Positions 55,036 to 64,000 of a DNA stretch of 64,000 nucleotides are shown piece by piece. The stretch comes from Erpobdella octoculata. Its lineage: Eukaryota > Annelida > Clitellata > Hirudinida > Erpobdellidae. Position 1 is the first letter of the stretch. Every line of letters starts with the position of its first letter. The position numbers and the translations under genes are program-made. The notes beneath the pieces were generated by a model. That model worked only from the letters and a program-made list of their open reading frames with translations, was not told where the DNA came from and ran no database searches. The stretch is taken from positions 17,654,312 through 17,718,311 of the forward strand of contig OZ022247.1 of the NCBI GenBank assembly GCA_963978895.1, written 5' to 3'.

Positions 55036-56530
55036 AGTTCTTACAAAAGAGGACTTAAATTGCATTCCAGAGCCAAGACGAAAGTACGAAGAGAATTTTG
55101 ATCAAGTATTGACAGACGTTATTATCACGAAAGAAATGGTTGTGGACTAGCTGTGAAAACTACGAGAAGACAAATCACCAGGAATAGACGAGATTCCTCC
55201 AAAGTTTCTGAAAGAAGTGAGACATGAAATTGCAGAAATTTTGACCAGCTTATTCAACGATTCCATCATGTCAGGAGATGTGCCGAGGGACTGAAGAGAC
55301 GCAATAATAACACTTTTGTTCAAAAAAGGTAATAGGTGGGAGACCAGTAATTATAGGCCAGTAAGTCTAACATGCATCGTTTGCAAAACGTTAGAAAAAA
55401 ATCATCAAACGGAATATAGTTGGGCATCTAAAAAACAGTAAAATCATACAAAGCAGTCAGCGCGGTTTTTTAAAAGGAAGATCCTGCTTAACTAACCTTC
55501 TAGACTTTTTCGAAGATGTTTACAAAAATCTAGATAAAAATAACTCAATAGATCTAATTTATCTAGACTTTGCAAAGGCTTTTGACAAAGTACCTCACAA
55601 AAGACTAGAAAAGAAATTGCATGCATACGGAATACAGAGGAAATTACTTAAATGGATCACCAACTGGTTGAAAGAAAGAAGACAACGAGTAAGGATCAAA
55701 GAAGCGGTCTCAAGTTTGGTAGATGTAACAGGTGGAGTTCCACAAAGATCAGTGTTAGGACCACTATTGTTTATAATTTACATAGATGACATTGACAATG
55801 AAATAGCTTCAAAAATTTCAAAGTTTGCAGATGACACAAAACTATGTGCAAAAGTCAATAACAAGGAAGAAGCGAAGATATTAGAAAGTGATCTAGCAAA
55901 ATTATTCCAATGGTCTACAGACTGGCAAATGCTTTTCAATATTGATAAATGTGCAGTAATGCACATAGAAGCAAGAAATAAGAAATTTGACTACCAACTT
56001 GGAGGAAAACAACTGCGATCAACAAAAGAAGAAAGAGACCTGGGAATCATCATCCACTAGGACATGAAACCATCAAGACAATGTCAGACAGCTGCGGCCA
56101 AGGCAAACAGAACTGTAGTAAGCAGAGAAAAAACATTATCTTGAACCTGTACAAAATTCTAGTTCGGCCTCATCTAGAATACTGTGTCCAAGCATGGAAC
56201 CCACACTTGAAAAAAGACAAAGAAATTCTAGAAAAAGTTCAGCGAAGAGCAACAAAAATGATTAAGGGATTTCAAGCATTAAAGTACGCAGATAGGCTGT
56301 CCAAGTGTGGCTTAACAACGTTGGAAATAAGAAGAAGCAGAGGAGATCTCATTGAAACATTCAAGCTGATGGAAAACAAGGAAGATATTCCAGCATCAAG
56401 ATACTTCCAGACAGCGAATAGAGTAGGACTACGGGATCACAGGCACAAGATCTTTAAACAATCGGAGGGGAAATTTAAGCAGATATTCTTCAGCAGCAGA
56501 GTCATCGATGCCTAATTGCGGAAGATGTCA
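55036..56530 (+). pseudogene. LINE reverse transcriptase (copy 3), truncated
   Basis: Begins inside ORF2 and has stops and shifts throughout the first 500 bases (P-G-I-D-E-I-P-P, N-Y-R-P-V-S-L-T-C). From about 55500 the sequence is cleaner: Y-L-D-F-A-K-A-F-D-K-V-P-H, G-V-P-Q-R-S-V-L-G-P-L-L-F and K-F-A-D-D-T-K-L with the catalytic Asp pair (frame 55617-56060). A further frame, 56081-56515, carries L-V-R-P-H-L-E-Y-C, W-N-P-H and V-Q-R-R-A-T-K-M-I. It resembles the reverse transcriptase of copy 2 and is probably the same family. Confidence 0.8.
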
Positions 56531-57125
56531 CTATGTTCTGCTTTAAAGCATTAAGAATATCTACTTTCTTGGTGATTATTGACTCCCTTTTTTTACCTAG
56601 ACAAGCGAATCAAAGCTGTTCTTGTTCTTGAGCCACAGTGGTAGATTTCTACTCACAAAATTTGGAGGGTCTGGATCAAGTTGAAAATGAATAGTTCCGG
56701 TGGAGATCACTGCTTAAGATTATCAAGCTTACTTTCTGCTTACTTCCCGAGATGCTGAAATTGGCGTTGCAGCATGATTTCAGTACAGTATTCTCAAATA
56801 TCTACATCAGAGGTCTCATGACTAAGAATTTAGAAGAGGCTGGGCCGCACCATGTTAATAACAAAACAAGTGAACAACATAAAACAAAATTTTTAAACCA
56901 AATGCTTTTATGTTATCAAAGCTTAACTGTTAAAATCACTTTTTTAAATTTATATATTTTTAAACAAACTTATTTTGTGAAGCTAATTATTGTAGATGAG
57001 GCCGAACTACAAAAGTAGATAAAATCCATCAATATGAAGTCACTCAAAAATTGATATGAAAAAATAGTAACAGAAATTAGAAGTTAATGAAAGCATTTAG
57101 AAAAGTACAAATGCTCATTCTCTTC
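56531..57125. other. Intron stretch, no gene seen
   Basis: AT-rich DNA with one unrecognised 88-residue plus-strand frame (56752-57018) that may be transposase debris. Confidence 0.35.
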
Positions 57126-57129
57126 AATT

Positions 57130-57660
57130 TTTATGCAAACTGGCAGCTCTTTTTTATACTTAATGTTCTTTGCTAGAGAAGACCTGGCTCCGTTTTCCCT
57201 TACACAGCTCAGACATATTTGGCTGAAGAGAGGAAGCAGTCGAGACCCTCAGTATAGCCTGGAGATACTCGTCGGTAAGTTTAGATCTGTATTTGGACTT
57301 ATTGAAGTTCATGGTAGAGAAAGCTTTTCGCACATGCTTCCAAAAAGGCACATGGTCCGTCTGAACATTCTGGAAAGCTCAGGGAAAGTGGGAAGCAACT
57401 GTTTCAAGAGTTGTGAAAGTTTTTCTGTTCTTCCATTTATTTTACTAAACTTAGCTTTCAAATGAGAGTTGCATTGCAGGTCGATGAGTTCCATCTGCAA
57501 CACAGGAGGGGCATCTTGGACATCGAAAGAGAAGAGGTCAGTAAAAATTTTAAAAGTGGCTCTGTGAGTCTTAAAATCTGAAAATCTGAGATAAAATTCT
57601 TCTTGTAGTTTTTCAATAGCATTAATAAAGTCTTCACCATTGAATGGCGTGTCCACGTCT
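57130..57660 (-). pseudogene. hAT transposase C-terminal part (ZBED5/GTF2IRD2-like)
   Basis: On the minus strand: R-F-S-D-F, P-P-V-L-Q-M-E-L-I-D-L-Q-C-N, F-P-E-L-S-R-M and L-F-G-S-M-C-E-K, then after a shift F-S-T-M-N-F-N-K-S-K-Y-R-S-K-L-T-D-E-Y-L. This is the end of the transposase family that includes the domesticated ZBED5 and GTF2IRD2 proteins, with the dimerisation motif. The upstream catalytic part is not found. Confidence 0.8.
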
Positions 57661-57959
57661 ACGAGTGATTGGCATGGTGGAAAATGACAGAGGTTTTTGA
57701 GAGAGCTGAGCTTTCCATAAAATAAGTTTTGTGGAAAATGCTCTCACATGCCCATTCCACTCCTACATTATAATATTGTTTTTTGGTTTTTTTCTTTGGC
57801 TTGCACATGAACATGGAAATAATACAGATGTACACACCCATACATTATCAAAAAGGCAATATTCCTAATTTTCTTCAAGGGGCAAACACTTTTCCCGAAG
57901 GGAAAGGAAAGGATTTAAAAAGAAGGGAAAGGATTTGATCCGGTAGGAAAAAATCGTAT

Positions 57960-58085
57960 TTTTATTTTATTTGTTATCGCCACGGCGGGCCGCACTTCTA
58001 TTGAAAATTGATAATAAGTGGCGGGACGCAAATTATCATCCAGCGGGCCGCATTTGGCCCGCGGACAGCATGTTTGAGACCCCTG
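57960..58085 (-). mobile_element. hAT terminal repeat
   Basis: On the minus strand the end reads CAGGGGTCTCAAACATGC, then GGGCCAAATGCGGCCCGC, a widespread hAT terminus of the CAGGGGTCTCAAAC type with GGCCCGC subterminal motifs. It could be the 5' end of the element whose transposase piece lies at 57130-57660. Confidence 0.7.
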
Positions 58086-58570
58086 ACCTACATTCTTCTT
58101 TGTCATTACTTGACACTGCTTGTGACGAACTGTGCCGGTGAGCGATCTTTCAGTAACCTCAAACACATCAAATCTACTCTCAGATCAACACAGACTTGAG
58201 AGAGACTAAACAACCTATCTCTCTTGAACAATGAAAGTGATGTACTTCAGGAGTTGGATATTTTCGCAGTTGTTGACACGTTCAGTTCAGCTAAATGTAA
58301 AAACAGATCATCGTGAATTGTGTCTGTTGACTCTGTTGAGGTGTTTGTTATATACGTACACTGTTCAATATTCTATAATCAGTAGGCTTATGTTTTTGTT
58401 GTACTTACTCGAGAGTTTATAGTTGAGATTTTTCAACAGTGTAATTATTTAGTACATTTCATTTGGCTTTGAATTGAAACATTAAAGCCATAATTTGTAA
58501 ATTTTATAATGTAGAGGCGCCTCATTTTTTTCAGTGCGCCAGGGCCTCCATAAGTGGTAATCCGGCCCTG
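58086..58570 (+). pseudogene. hAT C-terminal scrap with right end
   Basis: Reads N-C-A-G-E-R-S-F-S-N-L-K-H-I-K-S-T-L-R-S-T, a stop, then R-L-N-N-L-S-L-L-N-N-E-S-D-V, the hAT dimerisation domain. The right border GGTAATCCGGCCCTG at 58556-58570 is the inverse of the CAGGGCCGGATTACC type of hAT end. Confidence 0.72.
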
Positions 58571-58659
58571 AGCGGGATGAACCTTTTGGGCACTTGGTTT
58601 TGTTTAGTCTTGTATTTAATTTAATCTGGCTTGTATTGTTCAATAAAAAAATTCTAAAA

Positions 58660-58990
58660 TTATACAGCGTAGCTGTAGATGTGCTTTCAGATCCGGCGAC
58701 ATCTGTTTTATGTGAACGCATGTTCAGCAGAGCTAGTTTTGTTCTCAGCAAAAGTAAGCATAATCATGATTTGAATAAATCTGTTAAACGCGTTAGTCTT
58801 GCAAATTGTTTTTTTTGCCAGGTTTATCATGGTCTTTAGCATCAAGATATTGTTGATAAACTGAATCAAACAGTAACTGAAACTGAAATTTCAAAGATTC
58901 ACTAAAATGTTACAGAAACTAAATTTTTACTAAATTTCAGTTTCTTGAACTGAAACTGAAGCTGATCTTTTTTCAAAACTGTAAAAACTC
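58660..58990 (+). pseudogene. hAT C-terminal scrap, ACTGAAACTGAA family
   Basis: P-A-T-S-V-L-C-E-R-M-F-S-R-A-S-F-V-L-S-K (58690-58760) is the hAT dimerisation motif. It is followed by ACTGAAACTGAA-type subterminal repeats to about 58985, the same pattern as at 47775-47860. The two pieces come from one family but are separated by host exons. Confidence 0.65.
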
Positions 58991-59784
58991 TACCCAATAC
59001 AATGCAAATTTTGAACCACTTTCCTGTGTTTAGCCTTACATTCACACGAGAGTTAATTGAGGAGGTGGAAAGTGTGCGCTGCGTTCGAAAAAATTGAATA
59101 TAAAAAGTGCTGTTGTAGAGGAAAGTACAGTCTCTATGTCATAAACTGTTTTACTGAAACGCTCGATGCATTTGTAGCTTTGGGCCTAAAAACATCAGTG
59201 ACAAGAGCTGCCATTCGAGAAGTGTTATTTGTTGCTTTTGGACCAAAGTATGTTTTTTCATTTCGCTGTGCACAGTTATGTGAAGTGTGAAATAGATGAT
59301 TAAAATTACTGTGACAAAGATAAAAATAAATATGTTGTGTCCCAAATTCAAACTTCCGTGCCAGTTCATGTTTGGAAGGCTGAAAGAAAAGAAAATTTCA
59401 AAGTTATGGATCAATTTGACCGAGATTCAATCAGTTGCCCAAAATCAGATAAGAGATGAATGTTTTGACCGATGATCCAAAACATGGAAAAGTAAAACAT
59501 GTCTAAACATTTAATTATTTAAATAGTTAAATAATATTTGTGTATTTTCTATTAGATAGCTTCAATTTGATAAAAATTTACTAACAACTTTCTATAGCTA
59601 TGTCAGTGCACACAAACAAACATAACAAACAATCCATGTCTTTTTCATTTTGTTCTCTCTTTTCATGGGCTTACCAAAAAAATTCAATTTCTCAACACTC
59701 CGTGGCTACGCCACTGTGAATACCCCTATACTGTTCAAATAATAAAATGCATTTGCAAAAATTTTAGGATCATTAGTTATTTAC
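58991..59784. other. Intron e1-e2, upstream part
   Basis: AT-rich intron. GTGGCTACGCCACTG at about 59702-59716 is an inverted CAGTGGCGTAGCCAC, a hAT-like terminus. No gene. Confidence 0.4.
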
Positions 59785-60115
59785 CTGCAGTATGATTCAG
59801 TGATTAATTTAAACTTGTCCGCTTCAGAATTGTTTGGTTTTTTTGTGACAAAATTATTTTCTCCGGGTCTTTCTCTTTTTCCTCCTATTCTGGAAAATAT
59901 TGTGCTGCTTTCACTGCGTCCTCTCCCTTCATCGTCATCATAGCGTGGAATTACCCTGATTTTATTCACTTCAACATTAATCTTCAAGCCTGATTCCCGC
60001 TCCCAAGAAAATTCGATTTTGTTAGTTATATAGGTGAGATAGTTAGTTGTTTCAAGATTTCTAGATGACTGAAGATCTTCATGGAAAACATTAGCAGAAG
60101 GTTCAAACTTTAGTC
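59785..60115 (-). CDS. Host gene exon e1 (5'-most exon seen)
   Basis: 110 codons between acceptor TTGTATAAACAG and donor CTGCAG|GTAAAT. It enters after one base of a codon, so there are more exons upstream, outside the window or not detected. The chain K-I-E-F-S-W-E-R-E-S-G-L-K-I-N-V-E-V-N-K-I-R-V looks beta-rich and is followed by a charged, probably disordered stretch rich in Arg, Glu and Ser, ending E-S-Y-C. No signal peptide is in this exon. Donor phase fits e2. Confidence 0.82.
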
Positions 60116-60317
60116 CTGTTTATACAAAACAAAAACAAAATTGAGATAATAACATTAAGAATAGCAAAATTATTAGTCGAAAAAATAAAGTTAACAAGTC
60201 GAATAATCATACAACAAATCATAAATAAGATGTGCACAAAACTGGAAGTAAAGATTGAAAAACTCTAAATTTAAAATATTTAGTGAACTACATCAAATAC
60301 ACCCTAAACATATGAAA

Positions 60318-60425
<108 letters not shown>

Positions 60426-60965
60426 CTTTGAGACATGCTCTAAGAAATACAACTCACCATTTGGCAGAAACAACTTTTTGAGCCAAATTCTCCGTTTCAA
60501 CTATATCAGCCATCATCAGGGTAAAACGAAAACAGAAAAAACCAAAATTGTCAAATAATTAGCACACCAAAAAAAGAGTAAACACCTGTCAAATCAAGAG
60601 AATACGAGGCTCAACAAAAAGAACATAAGTAAAACAAAAATTCCATGGTGTTTACGACAGGAATCATAAACTAATGTAATCACAGAGTAACAATTATACT
60701 ACTGGAATACACGATCAATTTTTGCGCTTTTCGTGCTAATCTTTTGACAATTTCGGTTCATTCTGTTTGTTTACTTTTCTCGTTTTACTTTTGACCCTGA
60801 TGATGGCTGATATAGTTGAAACGGTCTGTCGGTCTGACAATAAAAGTTTAACGGAAAAGTTTTGACTAATTGTAGTCTCGAACAGCGAGTTTTTTACTGA
60901 AAGGTCGAGAATTTGGCTCGAAAAGTAGTTTCTGCCAAATGGCGAGTTTGCATTATTTGTAAACA
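60426..60965. repeat. Inverted pair of Penelope-LTR-like segments
   Basis: The segment CTGATGATGGCTGATATAG then TTGAAACGG at about 60798-60825 recurs in inverted form at about 60495-60525. Flanking motifs CCAAATGGCGAGTT and GAGAATTTGGCTC are also shared, inverted, at 60445-60495. CTGATGA ... GAAAC is the pattern of the hammerhead-ribozyme core found in the terminal repeats of Penelope-like elements. No reverse transcriptase lies between the copies. Confidence 0.5.
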
Positions 60966-61402
60966 TGACGGATTGCGTATTGGAAGCAAATTATGTTAAT
61001 TTTATCATTTCAATAAATAAATTTTCAATTTGCTTTGGGTCGATAAATTCACAAAAGTCATAACAGAAATTTTGATTTTTTTTCTATAATTCAAGAGTTC
61101 AATCAACTGAATACAGCTTTCATCTTTTATTTATTTGTATTTTAACAAAAACACATTTATTTCTCAAATTGATACCGTCGTAAGAAATTAATTAGTCTAT
61201 AATGGGCTGCCGGTGAACTAATCAATCTTAAGGGGTTAACCAAAAACTAATTTGCTAAGCACTGTTACTAACATCTTAATGAATTATTCATGAATTCCTA
61301 GATATTTTGTAAGAAAGATCAAAGACAGTTTTATTATACTCAAACATGGACTTCTATATAATGCTATTATATAGAAGTCCATGACTCAAACTTCTCAAAA
61401 TT
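60966..61402. other. Stretch with a short palindrome
   Basis: AT-rich DNA. At 61345-61382 CATGGACTTCTATATAATGC and its complement form a 38-bp near-perfect palindrome. No gene. Confidence 0.45.
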
Positions 61403-61410
61403 ATAATTAG

Positions 61411-62674
61411 TAAGCTTCTGCGTCCCGTTATTTTTTTGGAACGATACGATCCGATACGATTTCTGAAATTTGCCCCGAATTAAACGATACGATACGAGAC
61501 GCTTCGAACAATAACGATACGATATCGATACGATACGATACGATTTCGGGATCTCGACTGAAGCGGAAATTTTGCCTAGAGATAACATAGAATGATGAAC
61601 TATACGCGACAGACAATATTAATAACTACATTAAAGAAATTCATTGAAAAAAATATATAAATATTAAAAAATTTCAAAATTTATAAAAATTTACCAAATT
61701 TAATTTTTTTTTACAACTTGAAATAAGTTTCATTTGTTTAGTTTCGGTACATCTATTTGTCTAAATTTAGACTCTAAATAAAATGCTACCGCCGATAGAA
61801 AGTATTTATTCACTTTATTTAGTGACGCGACATGATAATGATGACAAACACGAGAAAGTGCCTCTATGCAAGAATTAAAAAAGTGAAAAAACCCAGCGTG
61901 TTTATTTATAGGCGATGGCGAATGCGGTTACCAATAGCAAGAAAGAAGCTGAGAAAGTTTCGAATTCCAGCTGCAGACGATACGGGCTACGGCACTGTCG
62001 TGCACACTACAGGTGGCACACACATACTCACACACAACCAAGAATATCATCGAGATTATAAATATATATCTTAGATGAACTACTATTACGGTCAATTACG
62101 GATATCGAAACACTAAAATAATCATTCCAATTCTATGTAACAAATTTGAAAAAATAAGTTTATGAAACAGACTAAACCAAAACATAAACAGAATGATCAT
62201 TACTATTACATTACTCATTATTCTCATTAATAATAATAGTCATCGATGTCAGCGAGTACGATTGCCTTGTAGGGCTTGTAGTATCAGTAGTATGCGCAGA
62301 GCTCGACTAGCAGCCTATGAGGAGCATGGCTTTTTTGCTGCCGGTTCCCAGACTAAAAATAGTAAATAATGGGGCTACAGGCTGTCTGGAAAACCGAATT
62401 TAAAGTGGGGATGATAATAGTTGTTGAATCAATTGCAAATATTCACAGTTAATCGTTAATTAAATATGTATGACTTTATTTATTAGAAAATATTTGTTAA
62501 AAATCTCGATATTTTCGAGATTTAAATCGGGAATGAAATTTTAAGTATCGCTAATTATATAGATACGGGATTTCTTCCGCAGGCTGTATCGGTTCAATGG
62601 CGATACGGGATCTCCCGTATCGTTTTGAAATCTCGATTGAATTCGAGATAACGATATCGGGACGCAGATGCTTA
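61411..62674. mobile_element. Non-autonomous hAT-like element with CGATACGATA arrays
   Basis: Inverted ends TAAGCTTCTGCGTCCCG (left) and TAAGCATCTGCGTCCCG (right, reversed), 16 of 17 identical. A perfect 8-bp duplication ATAATTAG flanks it (61403-61410 and 62675-62682), the size made by hAT transposases. Just inside both ends are clustered CGATACGAT and ATACGGGAT motifs, likely transposase-binding subterminal repeats. The 1.26-kb interior has only an unrecognised 80-residue basic frame (61832-62074). Confidence 0.8.
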
Positions 62675-62682
62675 ATAATTAG

Positions 62683-62997
62683 TATACGGCAGTTTAACTT
62701 TTATCAGCTTTAATTATCCACGGCATTTACGGTTCTCCTTTAGAGCCCGACCAAGTAATTTGCATAATCTTGGAAATTTTCATTGTACTCAAGAATACCC
62801 CAAATAAGTTTACTTTAGAGTAACCAGTTTTGTTCCAGTTAACTGTAACTGCAGATTAATTAAAAAAATCTGAAACAGAAAGGTTAACTGAAAAACATTT
62901 TGTCGTCATAAAGTTTATTATTTTGAAAATCTCCTTATTATTTTTGAAACGTGTTATTACTAGTTTTAAAAGAGAAAACAAATGTAACGTCAAATAA
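62683..62997. other. AT-rich stretch, possible hAT debris
   Basis: TTCCAGTTAACTGTAACTG and GGTTAACTGAAAAAC at about 62830-62895 resemble the ACTGAA subterminal motifs at 47.8 and 58.9 kb. No gene. Confidence 0.35.
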
Positions 62998-63222
62998 AAG
63001 AGTGAGACGAAACGTAGGAGGACGAATAGTATGTAGACGAATTGTTTGAGACGAAACGTAGGAAGACGAACAGTAAGGAGACGAATAATAACAAGGGACG
63101 AATAGTAGGGAGACGAATAATAACAAGGGACGAATAGTAGGGAGACGAATGGTATGCGGAGACGAAACGTAGAAGACGAAACGTAGGAAGACGAACAGTA
63201 AGGAGACGAAAGGTACGAACAC
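62998..63222. repeat. Degenerate tandem array of AGACGAAnnGTA units
   Basis: About 12 imperfect units of 15-20 bp built on GACGAATAGTA or GACGAAACGTA. On the minus strand many units contain ACTATTCGTC or ACTGTTCGTC, one base from the ACTATTCATC core of the foldback arms at 44.3 and 45.7 kb. The array directly abuts a LINE reverse transcriptase. Confidence 0.75.
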
Positions 63223-63224
63223 CT

Positions 63225-64000
63225 AAGAGAAGAGTTAGAGAAAGTAGAATAGACATAAGAGTCATCAGCATACATTTGACTATTGAGAGAGTGAGAAGAT
63301 ATAATATAAGGAAGTTCAGAAATATATAGAATAAACAATAAAGGGCCAAGAATAGAGCCTTGAAGAACACCATAATTTAAAAATACAGAAGTAGATTTAG
63401 AAGATTCAAAAGATACGTAAGAAGATTTACCAGATAGATATGATTTATGCCATAAGAGTGATTCACCAGTTATATTAAAAAAAAATTATCAAGTACATCC
63501 AATAACAGTGAGTGATCAACTATATCAAATGCAGATGAAAAATCAAGACAAAGAAGAGTAGAGAAGCCAAAATTAAAAGAAACAATTAGATCATTATAGA
63601 GTTTAAGTAGAGCAGTTTCAGTGGAATGGCCAGTTCATATACAACTTTTTTATGATTTCAGAAATAAAAGATAAACTAGAAACAGGCCCATAGCTAGATA
63701 GAGAAGAAGGATCAAAAGACGCATTTTTAATAGTAGGAATGATAAAGGAAGATTTAAGAACAGAAGGAAACACAGATGTAGAGAAAGATAAATTAATTTA
63801 ATGAAGTAACATTGGATAAAAAAGATAAGAAAGATTTTTTAAGGTAGGAGTAGGAATAAGATCCAAAGAGCAAGTAGTAGAAAACATAGAGTTAATACGT
63901 TTAGTAAGAAATTCAAGTGTAATAAGAGAAAAAGGTGTAAAAGATTCAGTCGAGAATTTAAAAAAAAATAAGAGTTTGACTATTATCAGAAGATCTAAGG
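63225..64000 (-). pseudogene. LINE reverse transcriptase (copy 4), cut by the array and the window edge
   Basis: Minus-strand reading from the window edge shows L-D-F-S-S-A-F-D-I-V-D-H (catalytic Asp), S-Y-L, G-V-L-Q-G-S-I-L-G-P-L-L-F and M-Y-A-D-D-S with the Asp pair. A CR1/L2-type reverse transcriptase. Stops and shifts interrupt it, and it ends abruptly at the tandem array at 63222; the upstream part is beyond 64000. Confidence 0.78.

Overview
This is AT-rich nuclear DNA from an invertebrate animal; I cannot name the species. It has spliced exons with GT-AG introns and long runs of microsatellite. It also carries non-LTR retrotransposons, Ty3/gypsy and Ty1/copia remnants, a Penelope-like element, hAT and Helitron elements, and a tRNA-derived SINE. 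I see no operons, prokaryotic genes, CRISPR arrays or stand-alone RNA genes.

Host gene. The only convincing host gene lies on the minus strand and spans almost the whole window, from 60115 (the 5'-most exon seen) down to at least 2180 and probably about 1430. I assembled 13 coding exons by reading minus-strand splice sites: e1 59785-60115, e2 52479-52653, e3 51183-51372 (or longer), e4 50768-50988, e5 43626-43712, e6 32935-33101, e7 32688-32873, e8 32483-32598, e9 32278-32406, e10 21726-21961, e11 20234-21621, e12 15516-17410 and e13 2180-2404. Every junction keeps the reading frame. A fourteenth exon would give a stop codon immediately after its acceptor at 1592. About 1,800 residues are visible: a long ectodomain with a cysteine-rich patch, a transmembrane segment, a short loop with a dense Cys/His cluster, a second transmembrane segment, a long loop, two more transmembrane segments and an acidic tail. 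I do not recognise the family. The start of the gene is beyond the right part of the window or was not found.

Mobile DNA. Nearly everything else sits in the introns of this gene. From left to right: a Helitron with a textbook 3' end (432-1301); a 9.4-kb region bounded by matching inverted repeats (2602-2733 and 11864-12008) that holds a broken gene with a FEN1/PIN-like nuclease signature and a CXC domain, itself invaded by a LINE (3384-6490); a gypsy scrap, a SINE and a cluster of Helitron ends in (TA)n (12926-15380); a 510-bp (CACT)n tract; a LINE (about 23.1-30.4 kb) split by a gypsy element with 217-bp LTRs and a CAAAC target duplication; a Penelope-like GIY-YIG open reading frame with a 47-bp perfect inverted repeat at its 5' junction; a copia gag scrap; and a second gypsy element (36722-41857) with 99% identical LTRs and an ACTT duplication. 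Further right are a foldback-type element whose arms are tandem 15-mers (44255-45801), two more Helitron ends, a 400-bp hexamer repeat, several hAT pieces including two complete short elements with perfect 8-bp duplications (53318-54572 and 61411-62674), more LINE scraps, and a LINE reverse transcriptase running off the right edge.

The most interesting items are the uncharacterised multi-pass membrane protein gene, the nuclease-CXC element with inverted ends, and the foldback element with its related 15-mer array near 63 kb.
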